From contig JAITUJ010000006.1 in assembly GCA_031286385.1 (NCBI GenBank), positions 1 to 33,455 of the forward strand: a stretch of DNA of 33,455 nt, in the 5' to 3' direction. The notes under the pieces are model-generated. The model was not told the DNA's origin, did not search any database, and saw only the letters and a program-made list of their open reading frames with translations. Source of the stretch: Clostridiales bacterium. GTDB lineage: Bacteria > Bacillota > Clostridia > Christensenellales > Pumilibacteraceae. The translations under genes and the position numbers were made by a program. Below are positions 1 through 8,055 of this stretch, in pieces. Numbering within the stretch: position 1 is the stretch's first letter; every line of letters begins with the position of its first letter.

Positions 1-982
1 TGAGATTAGGACAGGGGATATCTGTGCCATTGTAGGACTAAAAGACACTACGACAGGGGATACGCTATGTGATGAAAAAAAACCAATAATTTTGGAACAA
101 ATGACATTCCCAGAGCCTGTAATAAGAGTAGCAATCGAACCTAAAACAAAAGCAGGTCAAGAAAAAATGACCATGTCTCTTGTAAAACTTGCTGAGGAAG
201 ACCCTACTTTTAAAACATACACAGATGTTGAGACAGGTCAGACTATCATTGCTGGAATGGGCGAACTCCACTTAGAAATTATTGTAGATAGAATGCTTAG
301 GGAGTTTAAAGTAGAAGCAAATGTAGGTAAGCCTCAAGTAGCTTACAGAGAAGCTATAAAGACTTCTGTAGAGGCAGAAGGTAAGTATATCCGTCAATCT
401 GGCGGTAAAGGTCAATACGGTCATTGTAAAATTAAGATGGAACCTTTGCCACCAGGTTCGGGGTATGAGTTTGTAGATAAGACAGTGGGGGGAAGTATCC
501 CAAAAGAATATATACCGGCAATAGATAACGGCATCAAGGAAGCTAAAATGTCAGGAGTTCTAGCAGGGTACGAAACGGTTGATTTTAGGGTGACGGTGTA
601 TGACGGCAGTTTTCACGACGTAGATAGTAGTGAAATGGCTTTTAAAATAGCTGGTTCTATGGCCTTTAAAGAGGCAATGAGAAAAGCGAATCCTATCATT
701 ATGGAACCTATCATGAAAGTTGAGATAGAGTTGCCTGATGAATATCTAGGTGATGTTATGGGAAATGTGTCAAGCAGGCGTGGCAATTTGCTGGGTGTAG
801 AACTTATCAATGGAAGTCAAACTGTAAAAGCCGAAATACCGCTGTCAGAAATGTTTGGATACTCTACTGATTTGAGATCACGCACACAAGGTCGGGGGAC
901 ATACAGTATGCACTTTGGGCATTATTATGAAGTTCCAAAGAGTGTAAGTGAAAAAATTGTAGGGGATAGATCTAAAAAGTGA
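1..982 (+). CDS. fusA: Elongation factor G, C-terminal part (5' end outside window)
   Basis: EF-G is the GTPase that drives ribosomal translocation. The window opens inside the gene: reading from base 2 the frame is open without a start and ends at TGA 980-982, leaving about 326 residues. What is present matches the end of domain II and domains III, IV and V of the family, including the stretch [52 protein letters not shown] and the C-terminal [14 protein letters not shown]. The G domain lies upstream of the window. The gene is followed after 115 nt by a small zinc-ribbon gene and then tuf, so it belongs to the classical str cluster, where rpsL and rpsG would be expected upstream. No anomaly is visible in the part seen. 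Confidence 0.98.
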   Translation, partial: EIRTGDICAIVGLKDTTTGDTLCDEKKPIILEQMTFPEPVIRVAIEPKTKAGQEKMTMSLVKLAEEDPTFKTYTDVETGQTIIAGMGELHLEIIVDRMLREFKVEANVGKPQVAYREAIKTSVEAEGKYIRQSGGKGQYGHCKIKMEPLPPGSGYEFVDKTVGGSIPKEYIPAIDNGIKEAKMSGVLAGYETVDFRVTVYDGSFHDVDSSEMAFKIAGSMAFKEAMRKANPIIMEPIMKVEIELPDEYLGDVMGNVSSRRGNLLGVELINGSQTVKAEIPLSEMFGYSTDLRSRTQGRGTYSMHFGHYYEVPKSVSEKIVGDRSKK

Positions 983-1097
983 TTTTAATGACTTTATTTA
1001 AAAGTTTTATATAGCATATCATATTGTATATAAGTAATTTTAGATGAGTTAAGTTAAAAGTTTTTAAATGTGGTAGAAACCAAGAGGAGATAAATTT

Positions 1098-1301
1098 ATG
1101 GAAATAGTAAAAAGAGGCGATTATGCTCGCATAACTTACTGCGATAATTGTGGTTCTCAATTGAAGTATACTCGTGATGACATTTATTCTGATGTTATAA
1201 ACGACCACTATGACAATGTAAATATAAGGTACAATATTCGGTTTGTACTATGTCCAGAATGTCGCAAGCGTATAATTTTGGACAAAGATTTTACTGTGTA
1301 A
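1098..1301 (+). CDS. Small CxxC-CxxC zinc-ribbon-like protein (67 aa), paralogue of the one at 31133
   Basis: The product is 67 residues with two Cys pairs, C15-x2-C18 and C52-x2-C55, the usual layout of a structural zinc site. A clear Shine-Dalgarno (AGAGGAGA) precedes the ATG. It lies between fusA and tuf and has no obvious promoter of its own, so co-transcription with fusA is likely. Its N-terminal half aligns with the 82-aa protein at 31133: both begin M-x-I-x3-G, then C-x2-C-x-S-x-L-x-Y-x3-DD, and later C-P-x-C. No named family is recognised. From the context I infer a translation-related or RNA-binding role. Functional confidence is low; that it is a gene is well supported. Confidence 0.82.
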   Translation: MEIVKRGDYARITYCDNCGSQLKYTRDDIYSDVINDHYDNVNIRYNIRFVLCPECRKRIILDKDFTV

Positions 1302-1603
1302 ATGAAAGAGTGTTTACTGTGTACTAAAAATATTTGTATGTGAGATAATTTGCTAATTTAGGGTTTACTTATATTTGTATGTTGCCCTAGCTGTTATATC
1401 TTTAAGAATCACATATTTTTTAAAAAAACTACTCGCTTTTGTTGAATAGCAGAGTACACTCTTTTAATGTTAATAGAGCAATTTAAAAGTTTTGTTTGGC
1501 AAAATTGCAAAAAATGCTTGCAAGTTTTTTAAAATTGTGTTATCATATATCAAATGCAACCCTAAGACAGGGCGGTTAGAGAAATTTTTAGGAGAATAAT
1601 TAA
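1302..1603 (+). other. Intergenic region before tuf, with short repeats
   Basis: No coding region is supported here. A 12-nt direct repeat (ATATTTGTATGT) occurs at 1330-1341 and 1371-1382. AAAGAGTGT at 1305-1313 is inverted at 1456-1464. The tuf promoter lies at 1518-1546. No convincing intrinsic terminator for the fusA transcript is seen. Confidence 0.5.
1518..1546 (+). promoter_or_regulatory. Probable tuf promoter
   Basis: TTGCAA (1518-1523) is followed after 17 nt by TATCAT (1541-1546), which gives a leader of about 50 nt before tuf. This would let EF-Tu be transcribed independently of fusA. Confidence 0.6.
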
Positions 1604-2806
1604 ATGGCAAAGGCAAAATTTGACCGTAGTAAGCCGCATGTCAATGTGGGAACAATAGGACACGTTGACCATGGCAAGACTACTTTGACAGCAAGCTTGG
1701 CTACCGTTTTGGCAGCAAAGGGCTTGGCAAAAAAGATGAACTATGCAGACATAGACAAAGCACCAGAGGAAAAAGCACGGGGTATTACTATTAATACTGC
1801 CCATGTTGAATATGAAAGTGCAAATCGTCACTATGCCCATGTAGATTGTCCAGGACACGCTGACTATGTTAAAAACATGATTACTGGTGCAGCTCAAATG
1901 GATGGCGCAATACTGGTAGTTTCAGCTAGTGATGGTCCAATGCCACAAACTAGAGAACACATATTGCTTGCTAGACAAGTAGGTGTTCCAAAGATTGTTG
2001 TATTTTTAAATAAAGTTGACTTAGTAGATGACCCTGAATTGTTGGAACTAGTGGAAATGGAAGTTCGTGAGTTGTTGACTTCTTATCAGTTCCCTGGTGA
2101 TGATACCCCAATCATAAAAGGGTCTGCACAAAAAGCATTGGATGCAGCAAATGCAGGTAAAGCAGAAGACCCTGCTTGTGCTCCAATAATGGAGTTGGTG
2201 GCAGCACTAGACAGTTTTATACCTCAACCTAAGAGAGATACGGATAAACCTTTCTTGATGCCGGTAGAAGATGTCTTTACAATATCCGGTCGTGGTACTG
2301 TTGCAACGGGTAAAGTAGACAGAGGAATAATAAAAGTACAAGATAAAGTAGAAATTGTAGGATTGCGTGCGACGACAGAAACTACTGTAACCGGTGTTGA
2401 GATGTTTAGGAAGTCGCTTGAATTTGCACAAGCAGGTGACAATGCAGGTTTGTTGTTGCGTGGTGTTGACAGAAAAGATATTGAGAGAGGGCAGGTTTTG
2501 GCCGCTCCAAAGTCAATTACTCCACATACAGATTTTGAAGCTGAAATTTATGTTTTGAAACAAGCAGAGGGTGGACGACATACGCCTTTCTTCAATGGTT
2601 ATAGACCGCAGTTCTATTTTAGAACGACAGATGTTACAGGAACAATTGAGTTGCCAAAAGGTGTAGAAATGGTTATGCCAGGTGACAATATAGGTATAAC
2701 TGTGAAATTAATAGCGCCTATCGCAGCAGAAAAAGGATTGCGTTTTGCAGTGAGAGAGGGTGGCAGAACAGTAGGATCTGGTGTAATATCAAAAATATTG
2801 AAGTAA
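1604..2806 (+). CDS. tuf: Elongation factor Tu
   Basis: EF-Tu is the GTPase that delivers aminoacyl-tRNA to the ribosome. At 400 residues it has the normal length. The G-domain motifs are intact: GHVDHGKT at 19-26, DCPGH at 81-85 and NKVD at 136-139. They are followed by the two beta-barrel domains, with [19 protein letters not shown] and GGRHTPF. An SD (TAGGAG) sits 8-9 nt before the ATG. The gene has its own promoter and lies 302 nt after the zinc-ribbon gene. Unlike many genomes, where the S10 cluster follows tuf directly, about 16.9 kb of other genes separate it from rpsJ here. Confidence 0.99.
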   Translation: MAKAKFDRSKPHVNVGTIGHVDHGKTTLTASLATVLAAKGLAKKMNYADIDKAPEEKARGITINTAHVEYESANRHYAHVDCPGHADYVKNMITGAAQMDGAILVVSASDGPMPQTREHILLARQVGVPKIVVFLNKVDLVDDPELLELVEMEVRELLTSYQFPGDDTPIIKGSAQKALDAANAGKAEDPACAPIMELVAALDSFIPQPKRDTDKPFLMPVEDVFTISGRGTVATGKVDRGIIKVQDKVEIVGLRATTETTVTGVEMFRKSLEFAQAGDNAGLLLRGVDRKDIERGQVLAAPKSITPHTDFEAEIYVLKQAEGGRHTPFFNGYRPQFYFRTTDVTGTIELPKGVEMVMPGDNIGITVKLIAPIAAEKGLRFAVREGGRTVGSGVISKILK

Positions 2807-2810
2807 AGAA

Positions 2811-2850
2811 GTAAAAATGAGCAGATATTATCTCTCATTTTTATTTTTTT
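2811..2850 (+). terminator. Probable intrinsic terminator of tuf
   Basis: AAAAATGAG (2813-2821) pairs perfectly with CTCATTTTT (2834-2842) across a 12-nt loop. It is followed by a T-rich run to 2850 and lies a few bases after the tuf stop. The stem is AT-rich, so it may be only partly efficient. Confidence 0.6.
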
Positions 2851-2943
2851 ACTTAGTGGTTGTAAAAAGTATAACAGTGAATCTGAATCTAAATAGCTGT
2901 CTATTATGTTATTGCTTTGCAGATTCGTATTCATTTAAAGACA

Positions 2944-3016
2944 GCTAAAATTACCTATAATTTTTTGTGGTCTTGCAGTGAAATGCAAGGCCATTTTTAT
3001 TGTAGGTAATTTTAGC
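2944..3016 (+). repeat. Nested perfect inverted repeat (hairpin within hairpin)
   Basis: GCTAAAATTACCTA (2944-2957) is exactly inverted as TAGGTAATTTTAGC (3003-3016). Inside it, TGGTCTTGCA (2968-2977) pairs with TGCAAGGCCA (2984-2993) with one G-U pair and a 6-nt loop, followed by TTTTTATT. The inner stem plus T run is a plausible terminator. The outer 14-bp repeat is unusual and resembles terminal repeats of a small palindromic element. The rest of 2851-3104 shows no gene. Confidence 0.7.
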
Positions 3017-3104
3017 GCCAACTTAAAGAATATTTAAATATTTTTAAATTGGTAAATTGATAAAAATTTTTTATAAAGTTGTAAAAAACATGACAAATTA
3101 ACAG

Positions 3105-3133
3105 TTGACAAATACTGTAAGTAGTGTTATATT
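3105..3133 (+). promoter_or_regulatory. Strong promoter for the 3184 gene
   Basis: A perfect -35 TTGACA (3105-3110), a 17-nt spacer and TATATT (3128-3133). It sits about 50 nt before the chosen ATG and rules out an earlier GTG start at 3124. Confidence 0.75.
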
Positions 3134-3183
3134 GTACTCATAAAAAGTATTTTAATGTGGAAAAAACGGCAAAAGGAGAATTT

Positions 3184-4077
3184 ATGATGACAAATTTAGA
3201 ACAAAAAAATAGTTTGAATGCGTCAGCAAAGCGACACTCAATCTATGCAAAGCTAACTGTGTTTATATTAGCTTTGGTATTGCCAGTGTCTACGGTTATG
3301 ATAGCTAATTTACAGACAAAGTATGCTAAATTGCCAGTAGTAAATATGCAAACGCAGATTGCGTACAATCATCAAAAAATGCATCAAGCCAATCGGGCGT
3401 ATTTGAGTGGCTTGCAAGCAGAGTTTTACAGTGATGATAAGATGAGTAGGATAAATCCAGATGGTGTACAAGCACAAGACATGTTTGACCTTGGATTTTC
3501 TGTGCTAGACATGTTGGAGGCTGACAGGGACAATCAAGAGGTGTTTGATTACTTTTTTGAACACTTGTCAGCAGATATGCAACAGGAGATGCTGACACTA
3601 TTGCAAGCGTTGTTTGGCAACAGAGATGACAGTCAAGTTGGTGATGGTCAAACAACTAGTGATACAGTGAGAGGTGCAACTGCTAGGGGCTGGTACAATA
3701 CTCATCTAGTCATTGCAATGGATATTGGGTATGCAACAGGTACACTAGCAGGTTGGCTAATAGGAGTTTACCTTGCATATTGTTTTAGTCCAATTATTGC
3801 CGCTTTGGGCATAGTAGGCTTGATAGGTGTTGCTGTGTTGGCTGCCATTGTGGGGACAGTTGTGGAGTTGATAATCAATGACATTGTGTATAAGTGGTCT
3901 GGGATAATACCCAAGTTTAGACAAGTGCTGTTTACAATTGGAATTTGGTGGTTGTGGGGTGGTGGGGATACGGACATCAACTTGATTGACATATTGCTAC
4001 TTGTAGTGGCTGGCATAGGTGGCCAGATAAAACCAGGGTCTAGACCGTCCGGAGTGCCCGCTCCTACATTTGCTTAG
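3184..4077 (+). CDS. Membrane or secreted protein of unknown function (297 aa)
   Basis: I do not recognise this family. The ATG at 3184 (or 3187) follows AAGGAG at 3173-3178. The protein has a hydrophobic N-terminal segment at about residues 24-44, which could be a signal peptide or anchor. A soluble acidic stretch follows, rich in D/E/Q, roughly 55-160. Then comes a long hydrophobic, glycine-rich block from about 180 to 235 and another hydrophobic stretch near 250-280 with a WWLWGGG motif. The tail is short and Pro/Gly-rich. The gene has its own strong promoter and is followed after 3 nt by another membrane protein gene, suggesting one operon. Glycine-spaced helices suggest packing or oligomerisation in the membrane, but no function can be assigned. 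Confidence 0.75.
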   Translation: MMTNLEQKNSLNASAKRHSIYAKLTVFILALVLPVSTVMIANLQTKYAKLPVVNMQTQIAYNHQKMHQANRAYLSGLQAEFYSDDKMSRINPDGVQAQDMFDLGFSVLDMLEADRDNQEVFDYFFEHLSADMQQEMLTLLQALFGNRDDSQVGDGQTTSDTVRGATARGWYNTHLVIAMDIGYATGTLAGWLIGVYLAYCFSPIIAALGIVGLIGVAVLAAIVGTVVELIINDIVYKWSGIIPKFRQVLFTIGIWWLWGGGDTDINLIDILLLVVAGIGGQIKPGSRPSGVPAPTFA

Positions 4078-4080
4078 CGT

Positions 4081-4566
4081 ATGTTTGATGTATTTGAAGG
4101 ATATGACAACCCACGCTTTAAAGAGCGTGGGTTGTTGATAAGTAAGATAGTAAAGCTTGAAAAGCTAATAAAGCTTATATGCTTTTGTCACAGTTTGTTT
4201 ACTTTTATGATTGCCACAATTTCACTTGTTGTCAAGTATATTTTGTCTATATTGTATGCGTACGACTTTCTTTTATTGGAAGCATATATCGTTGTTTTTA
4301 ATATATCGGGCATATTACTGTACATGCTTTTTGGTAAATATAAATTTAAAAATAGATCTAAATTGTATACCATCATATATTGTTTGGAAGTTTTAAACTT
4401 GATAGTAGTAGTACTCATATTTGGTATTCAGCTTGACAAAATATTTGAGTACAAAGATTATGTATTTGCTAGTTTGTTTATGTTAGTTTGGGTTGCAGTT
4501 TTGTCTGTAAATTTTATTATTTTGTTGTTAAAGATAACAAAAAGAAAATTACACGAATTGCAATGA
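4081..4566 (+). CDS. Multi-pass membrane protein of unknown function (161 aa)
   Basis: This protein of 161 residues has about four predicted membrane segments, roughly residues 37-58, 65-85, 100-120 and 128-150, separated by short Lys-rich loops. It starts 3 nt after the preceding stop, and no clear SD lies before the ATG, so translation may be coupled. The first 28 codons contain a perfect 11-bp hairpin (4107-4134). They recur in decayed form at 4595, where the residue pattern M-x-D-x2-EGYDN-x-R is kept. The N-terminal soluble part is about 30 residues. No family is recognised. It could start at a later ATG (about 4208) if the repeated segment is non-coding. Confidence 0.6.
   Translation: MFDVFEGYDNPRFKERGLLISKIVKLEKLIKLICFCHSLFTFMIATISLVVKYILSILYAYDFLLLEAYIVVFNISGILLYMLFGKYKFKNRSKLYTIIYCLEVLNLIVVVLIFGIQLDKIFEYKDYVFASLFMLVWVAVLSVNFIILLLKITKRKLHELQ
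4107..4134 (+). repeat. Perfect 11-bp hairpin in the 5' end of the 4081 gene
   Basis: CAACCCACGCT (4107-4117) and AGCGTGGGTTG (4124-4134) are exact inverted copies with a 6-nt loop. It is GC-rich against an AT-rich background. No T tract follows, so it is not a standard terminator. The second copy of this region (4622-4650) keeps only an imperfect version. Confidence 0.75.
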
Positions 4567-4594
4567 TGTGTACAAGATAAATAGAGATTTCTTG

Positions 4595-4708
4595 ATGTCT
4601 GATTTATTGGAGGGATATGATAACTCACGCTCTTTAAAGTGTGGAGTTGTCGGTGAGCAAAATAGTAAAGCTGAAAACCTTTTGGTTTTCTCCTCAAACT
4701 ATTACTAG
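4595..4708 (+). pseudogene. Decayed partial copy of the 5' end of the 4081 gene
   Basis: Bases 4595-4680 align with 4081-4165 over about 85 nt. Codons MSDLLEGYDNSR correspond to MFDVFEGYDNPR, with synonymous changes in the Glu and Asp codons. A 2-nt insertion then a compensating deletion follow, and a 1-nt deletion near AAAGCT shifts the frame. The open frame ends at TAG 4706-4708 after 37 codons and has no membrane segment. I read this as a relic of a duplicated gene; a functional 37-aa peptide is less likely. It lies just upstream of the convergent tRNA-Thr. Confidence 0.5.
4673..4690. terminator. Small hairpin between the gene relic and the tRNA
   Basis: GAAAACC (4673-4679) and GGTTTTC (4684-4690) pair across a TTTT loop. 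It lies between convergent units and could serve as a weak terminator for either strand. No long T run follows. Confidence 0.3.
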
Positions 4709-4730
4709 AAGATGATTAAATCAAAAAATT

Positions 4731-4806
4731 TGGAGCTATTACCGGGATTTGAACCCGGGACCTCGTCCTTACCAAGGACGTGCTCTACCTGCTGAGCCAT
4801 AATAGC
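4731..4806 (-). tRNA. tRNA-Thr (anticodon GGT), CCA encoded
   Basis: Read on the minus strand, the 7-bp acceptor stem GCTATTA/TAATAGC, a D arm with GGCTCAGC-AGGTAGAGC, the anticodon stem CGTCC/GGACG with loop TTGGTAA, and the T arm CCGGG-TTCAAAT-CCCGG form a full cloverleaf. The anticodon GGT reads threonine codons ACC and ACU. The discriminator base is T and the 3' CCA is encoded (4731-4733). It is a lone tRNA, oriented opposite to the neighbouring genes. Confidence 0.96.
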
Positions 4807-4821
4807 ATAGTACTCAACAGT

Positions 4822-4851
4822 AGAATAACACATAAGGCATCACAATGTCAA
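4822..4851 (-). promoter_or_regulatory. Promoter of tRNA-Thr
   Basis: On the minus strand TTGACA (4846-4851) and TATTCT (4822-4827) are 18 nt apart and end about 15 nt before the tRNA 5' end. Confidence 0.6.
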
Positions 4852-5122
4852 TTGTATCACCCATAATATACAAAAACATTTTAAAAACTTAAAGATAAAT
4901 TGAGTTAAATTGACTAATTGATTTTGCTACTGGTTTATAAACAAGTTTATACCCGTCAAAAATATAAAATTTTGTTGACAACCAGTCAACTCTATAAAAA
5001 TAATAGAAACATTGTCACAATTTATCTTAGCAATAGAATGCTTTATTCGTATTTTATTATTTTTATTAAAACTGAAAAACTTATATTACATTGAACGCTT
5101 GTTGTTTTTTTTTTTTTTTTTC
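4852..5122. other. Gene-free AT-rich region between tRNA-Thr and ftsH
   Basis: No gene is supported here. GTTGAC (4974-4979) is inverted as GTCAAC (4985-4990), overlapping a possible TTGACA (4975-4980) with AATAAT at 4999-5004, a weak second promoter/operator candidate. A run of 17 T occupies 5105-5121, directly upstream of the ftsH promoter. Confidence 0.4.
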
Positions 5123-5151
5123 TTGCTAAAAAAAAGAATATGTGATATAAT
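5123..5151 (+). promoter_or_regulatory. ftsH promoter with extended -10
   Basis: TTGCTA (5123-5128), a 17-nt spacer, and TATAAT (5146-5151) preceded by TG-A, an extended -10. The 17-T run immediately upstream may act as an UP-like or curved element. The leader is about 85 nt. Confidence 0.75.
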
Positions 5152-5241
5152 AATAGGGTATTAGAAGATACTATAATGGTTTAAAGTTTGTGAAAGGCAC
5201 TTGAATTTTACAAACTGTAAGTTGTTGTATGGAGGTTTTGT

Positions 5242-7269
5242 TTGAAGAATAGTGTAAAAGGCCTAATAGGCATAATTATTGCTTTGGCTATTATTTTGAG
5301 CTTTGCTTTTTACTTTATAATAAATATTGATAAAGCAAAGACAATTTCGGTTACCCAATTTGAAGACGAATTGAGGGCGAATAATGTGCAAAGTGTTAGC
5401 ATATCCAATGATACAATAAGAGTTTTAAAAAGGGGTAGTGATATAAAACCTGCCAATTTTCCTAGTAGTGCAGATTGGGTGTTCAATGGGCGTGAAAGTG
5501 ATATTTCTGCAATCATTATGGAACACAACGAAACTGAATGGAAAGTGCTCATAACTAAATTAGATGGGAAGCCTGACAGTGATGGATTTAACTTTAATGA
5601 ATGGTATGACAGTCTTAGTGATACAAACAAGGAAGAGTGGAATACAGAATGGAGTAAGGTGCGCGTAGACAGGACGCTAAATGACAGGTACCAAACGAGT
5701 ATTTGGCAAATTATACTCAACTTTTTACCAATAATTTTATTGATTGTGTTTGCTTTCTTTATTTTTAGAATGATGTCAAAATCGAATAACTCTGCAATGA
5801 ATTTTGGCAAGACGCAAGCACAAATGTCAACCAGCACTAAGGTGCATTTTAGCGACGTAGCTGGTGCAGAAGAAGAAAAAGAAGAACTAAAAGAAATTGT
5901 TGATTTTTTAAAGAGTCCGTCTAAATTTACAGCCGTTGGTGCTAGAATACCAAAGGGCGTGTTGTTGGTAGGTCCTCCTGGTACAGGTAAAACGCTGTTT
6001 GCAAAGGCAGTAGCAGGTGAAGCGAATGTTCCGTTTTTTAGTATATCAGGTTCTGATTTTGTGGAAATGTTTGTAGGTGTAGGTGCATCTCGTGTGCGTG
6101 ATTTGTTTGAACAAGCAAAGCGCAATATGCCTTGTATTATTTTCATAGATGAGATTGATGCTGTGGGTAGGCAGAGAGGAGCTGGCTTGGGTGGAGGACA
6201 CGATGAGAGAGAGCAGACTCTCAATCAGTTGCTTGTGCACATGGATGGTTTTGTATCCAATGAAGGTATCATTGTTATGGCAGCAACGAACAGAGCAGAT
6301 GTCCTTGATCCAGCTTTATTGAGACCAGGTAGGTTTGATAGGCAGATTTATGTGCATATACCTGACGTGCGAGGCAGAGAAGCAATATTTATGGTGCACA
6401 GCCGCAACAAACCTATGAGCAAAGATATTGAGTTTAAAGTATTGGCAAGGTTGACTAGCGGTTTTAGTGGTGCTGATATAGAAAATTTGTTGAATGAGGC
6501 TGCTATACTGTGTGCAAGAGATTCTCGTACACAGATAAATATGCGAGATATTTACGAAGGCATTAACAAAGTAGTTTTGGGTCCACAGAAGAAGTCGCGC
6601 TTGGTTACAGAGATGGACAAGCGTAACACAGCTTATCATGAAGCAGGTCATGCCATTGTAGCGAGAAGTTTGCCAGAATGTGACCCTGTTCATGAAGTGA
6701 GTATTATTCCTCGTGGACAAGCTGCTGGTTATACCATGATGCGTCCAGACAATGATGATAATGACTATACTATAAACAAGCTGACGGCTCAAATTGCCAT
6801 GGCAATGGGCGGAAGAGCTGCTGAAGAATTGGTTATACATGACTATTCGGCAGGCGCTGCTGGTGACATAAAGACTGTTACAAATATTGCGAAAAAGATG
6901 GTGACAGAGTGGGGTATGTCAAAAGAGGTTGGACCAGTTTTCTATGGAAACAGTGGAGAAGTCTTTTTGGGTCGAGATTATTCTGCTACACATTCTAATA
7001 CTAGTGAGGCAGTTACAGGTAAAATTGATGCAGAAGTTCGCCGCTTGATAGAAGAAGGACATCAAACTGCTTTGCGTATATTGACAGAAAAACGAGCGAT
7101 TATGGACAATATGGCAAGAGTTTTGATTGAGAGAGAAACAATTTATACAGAAGAAGTCGCTATGTTGATGGAAGGAAAAAACTGGTCTACTGTGGTAGAA
7201 CATATTGACAGTAAGGTTGGCAGTCGCAGTGCTTTTAGTTCGGTTGTAGTTCCGCCAGCAAGCAACTAA
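5242..7269 (+). CDS. ftsH: ATP-dependent zinc metalloprotease FtsH
   Basis: FtsH is the membrane AAA+ protease that degrades misassembled membrane proteins and selected regulators. At 675 residues the layout is complete. TM1 lies at about 7-28, an external domain at 30-150 and TM2 at about 154-175. The AAA domain has Walker A GPPGTGKT (244-251), pore motif FVGVGA (277-282), Walker [10 protein letters not shown] (299-307) and RPGRFDR (361-367). The protease domain has the zinc motif HEAGH (466-470) and the third ligand Asp near 542. The start is TTG at 5242, supported by GGAGG at 5231-5235 with 6-nt spacing; no in-frame ATG near it is better. It has its own extended -10 promoter. Nothing in the catalytic residues looks damaged. 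Confidence 0.98.
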   Translation: MKNSVKGLIGIIIALAIILSFAFYFIINIDKAKTISVTQFEDELRANNVQSVSISNDTIRVLKRGSDIKPANFPSSADWVFNGRESDISAIIMEHNETEWKVLITKLDGKPDSDGFNFNEWYDSLSDTNKEEWNTEWSKVRVDRTLNDRYQTSIWQIILNFLPIILLIVFAFFIFRMMSKSNNSAMNFGKTQAQMSTSTKVHFSDVAGAEEEKEELKEIVDFLKSPSKFTAVGARIPKGVLLVGPPGTGKTLFAKAVAGEANVPFFSISGSDFVEMFVGVGASRVRDLFEQAKRNMPCIIFIDEIDAVGRQRGAGLGGGHDEREQTLNQLLVHMDGFVSNEGIIVMAATNRADVLDPALLRPGRFDRQIYVHIPDVRGREAIFMVHSRNKPMSKDIEFKVLARLTSGFSGADIENLLNEAAILCARDSRTQINMRDIYEGINKVVLGPQKKSRLVTEMDKRNTAYHEAGHAIVARSLPECDPVHEVSIIPRGQAAGYTMMRPDNDDNDYTINKLTAQIAMAMGGRAAEELVIHDYSAGAAGDIKTVTNIAKKMVTEWGMSKEVGPVFYGNSGEVFLGRDYSATHSNTSEAVTGKIDAEVRRLIEEGHQTALRILTEKRAIMDNMARVLIERETIYTEEVAMLMEGKNWSTVVEHIDSKVGSRSAFSSVVVPPASN

Positions 7270-7339
7270 TTGATTTTTTGGTTAAAAATTGTATGAGAGT
7301 CTATATATTTAATACAGTTTTAATTTCAAACTTTTTATT

Positions 7340-8008
7340 ATGAATGCAAAAAAAATAACAATGATAATTGCAAGTGCTTTGCTTGTGCTTGTTCTCATAG
7401 GTATTTGTGTGCTAACCTTTATAAGGCAAAGTTTTTTGTACGAATTGCCAGGTGAGTTTATATCTGTAGAAATATTTGCAGATGGAGAGAACAAAGAGCG
7501 CGCAATGCCAAATTTGTATAGAGATTACACCAATGATGAGTTTTCAAAACAAAACTTTGGGCTTTTTGAAGATGCAATGAGAGACACTAGATTTAGACTA
7601 ATTATAGGTGCTGTTCAAGGTAAATTTATGACGAGCCCAAAGTTTGTAAAAGACAGTGATGGTGAAAGAGAAAAACTTGGATTTGTTGAATGGAGTGATT
7701 TAAAATCTCCATCAAATCATTTTATGGTCAATTTAAGTTGGGGTTTTGGAAATTTTCAGAATATCAAAATTGAGGGAGAGCAACTGACTTTTGATAGGTT
7801 GACATTTATGGTAAGTGACACAAATGATCAAGTTGTAGCTGTGAGGGCTTACGCTTACAGTTTTGAATACTTTATGTCTGGAACAGACCCCAATGATTCT
7901 AGTATCATTTATGAAGAAGAAGACAGATATGTTTATCCATTTGACTTCTTTGCGAACACTACTGGTTTGTACAGGACAATACAAGATTTAGTAAGTCAAC
8001 AAATTTAG
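7340..8008 (+). CDS. Unknown protein with N-terminal membrane anchor (222 aa)
   Basis: The protein has one strong hydrophobic segment at about residues 7-28 after a Lys-rich start, then about 190 residues of mixed, probably extracytoplasmic, sequence. No cysteine follows the hydrophobic segment in a lipobox context, so I read it as a signal anchor and not a lipoprotein. No family is recognised. It lies 70 nt after ftsH and 47 nt before eno in the same direction. No clear Shine-Dalgarno precedes the ATG, which is unusual against its neighbours, so the start is uncertain though the reading frame itself is convincing. Confidence 0.72.
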   Translation: MNAKKITMIIASALLVLVLIGICVLTFIRQSFLYELPGEFISVEIFADGENKERAMPNLYRDYTNDEFSKQNFGLFEDAMRDTRFRLIIGAVQGKFMTSPKFVKDSDGEREKLGFVEWSDLKSPSNHFMVNLSWGFGNFQNIKIEGEQLTFDRLTFMVSDTNDQVVAVRAYAYSFEYFMSGTDPNDSSIIYEEEDRYVYPFDFFANTTGLYRTIQDLVSQQI

Positions 8009-8055
8009 AAACAAACAAAGCTAAGGAAAATGATTAAAATATGGGAGTGAATATT

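Noticed and set aside
3124-3183. Earlier GTG start for the 3184 gene
   Set aside because: The interval overlaps the -10 element and the region after it, while ATG 3184/3187 has an AAGGAG at proper distance.
5105-5121. T run as an intrinsic terminator
   Set aside because: No stable stem lies immediately upstream and no plus-strand gene precedes it closely.
5310-6224. Long minus-strand open frame within ftsH
   Set aside because: It lies wholly opposite a well-supported ftsH coding region, has no SD or family features, and its composition is what antisense of this gene would give.
8041-8055. ATG at 8041 as the enolase start
   Set aside because: GGGAGTG, the SD for ATG 8056, lies within this stretch, and the family N-terminus begins at KIMQVKA.
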